Assembly (NCBI GenBank): GCA_037349315.1 | Contig: JBAIAC010000265.1 | Span: 126,501-190,500 of the forward strand | Source of the DNA: Chelydra serpentina | Lineage: Eukaryota > Chordata > Testudines > Chelydridae | Direction of reading: 5' to 3' | Length of the DNA: 64,000 nt | In this document: one piece after another, positions 63,253 to 64,000 of the stretch | How positions within the stretch are numbered: the stretch's first letter is position 1 | How the letters are laid out: each line of letters begins with the position of its first letter | The notes under the pieces: model-generated | The model's input: the letters and a program-made list of their open reading frames with translations, nothing else | The model's database searches: none | Told to the model about the DNA's origin: nothing | Made by a program: the position numbers and the translations under genes

Positions 63253-64000
63253 ATAGTCTCTAAAGCAGCTGGTGGAAGCTCTCCAGAGGACAGTCTGTAC
63301 CACTCCTGATTGTGGAGGGATCAGAGTCCAGCACTCGAATGAAATGACGGTTACCATGAGGTGAGGCCTTGGGGGTGGGAGTGGAGAGAACTCCCCCTCC
63401 CTCCCCCACATTAATTTCTCTTAGCTGCGCCCATCCATACAGTGAGCAGAAACACAGAGCCAGGAGTGCAGATCTGAGCAACTTCTCCCCGACCAGTGCC
63501 TCCAGAAGTGGAGGTGCTCGGAAAATGACTTTGCAGCCTAGATCAAGCTAGTAAAAGACTCAGATTACAGTTCCTGGGTGGATCAAGTCTCCTGTTTGGC
63601 AGCTGTCTGTGGCTTGGTAAGGCCCGCCTAGGGGAGGGCACAAAGAAGGATGGGCTCTTTGCAGAGAGCTCTCGCAAAGTTGCCTCTCAGGAGTCAGTGT
63701 TTCAGAGGTGCCTGTGACAGACTTTGGAGGTATAGCATTTGTCTTAAACTTTTCTATTGGCACGGGCCTCCTTCTTGCTTGGAGGAGCCTCTCTGTCTTC
63801 CAGGGATGAGGTCGTCCATCTCCTTGCTGAATAGCAGCTCTGGCTTTCTGTGCTGGGGAGACCAATGCTAACTGTCAGATTTGGCTGCAGTGGCTGTGCT
63901 TTCAGGTAAGAACATTATTCTTTGGAGTAAAACACTGTAGTGACTAAGGTTATTTAAAAATAAGCTTTTTGAATTGCTGACAACATAGGTTTGTATTTTA
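63253..64000. other. Window end with a possible 5' UTR exon
   Basis: No coding exon is recognised. A segment ending GGCTGTGCTTTCAG at 63905 is followed by a strong GTAAGAAC donor, so it could be a non-coding 5' exon of the next gene. In mammals LPAR2 follows GMIP, but nothing here shows LPAR2 itself. Confidence 0.25.

Noticed and set aside
63600..63905. LPAR2 first exon
   Set aside because: Only a good donor and position support it; there is no coding similarity, so it stays a candidate.

Overview
The window reads as nuclear DNA of a turtle, most likely a cryptodire. Evidence: tRNA-headed SINEs of the turtle Cry I type whose tails match the CR1 LINEs in the same window, many CR1 and L3-like LINE fragments, abundant hAT-like miniature transposons with 8-bp target duplications, and a host gene with typical vertebrate exon-intron structure. 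No bacterial-type genes, CRISPR arrays or standard tRNA/rRNA genes are visible.

One host gene is present: GMIP (GEM-interacting protein, a RhoA GTPase-activating protein), on the plus strand from 10725 to the stop codon at 36499. I place 20 coding exons. Every junction has a GT donor and an AG acceptor, the phases agree throughout, and the total is 1016 residues counted from the split first codon. Order: short N-terminus, F-BAR-like helical region, Ser-rich linker, C1 zinc finger, RhoGAP domain, acidic/Ser-rich tail with the conserved GMIP C-terminus. The initiator exon is not identified. It lies either in the first 10.7 kb, where a GC-rich stretch at 1-230 is a weak candidate, or before the window. 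A 3' UTR of about 1.65 kb probably ends near 38.17 kb, after AATAAA at 38148.

Layout: 1-10.7 kb has a GC-rich stretch, TC/AC microsatellites, a near full-length decayed L3-like LINE with a nested Cry I SINE, and hAT elements. 10.7-38.2 kb is GMIP, its introns filled with CR1, LTR-like segments, hAT MITEs and Penelope-type fossils. 38.2-64 kb has no recognised host coding exon and is a mosaic of LINE, MITE, MIR and Penelope-type fragments. In mammals LPAR2 follows GMIP on the same strand; no LPAR2 coding exon is visible here.

The most interesting layer is a set of retroelement fossils that still show the layout of minimal hammerhead ribozymes (stem I, CUGANGA-like box, stem II, GAAA, AGCU stem III). 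They are of the kind reported for Penelope-like elements. One insertion in a GMIP intron has a 13-bp target duplication and holds two such copies head to head, forming a 92-bp, 91/92 matched inverted repeat. Another fossil ends beside the splice acceptor of a GMIP exon. Several nested insertions can be ordered in time from intact target-site duplications. All coordinates and repeat family names come from reading the sequence alone; no database search was run.
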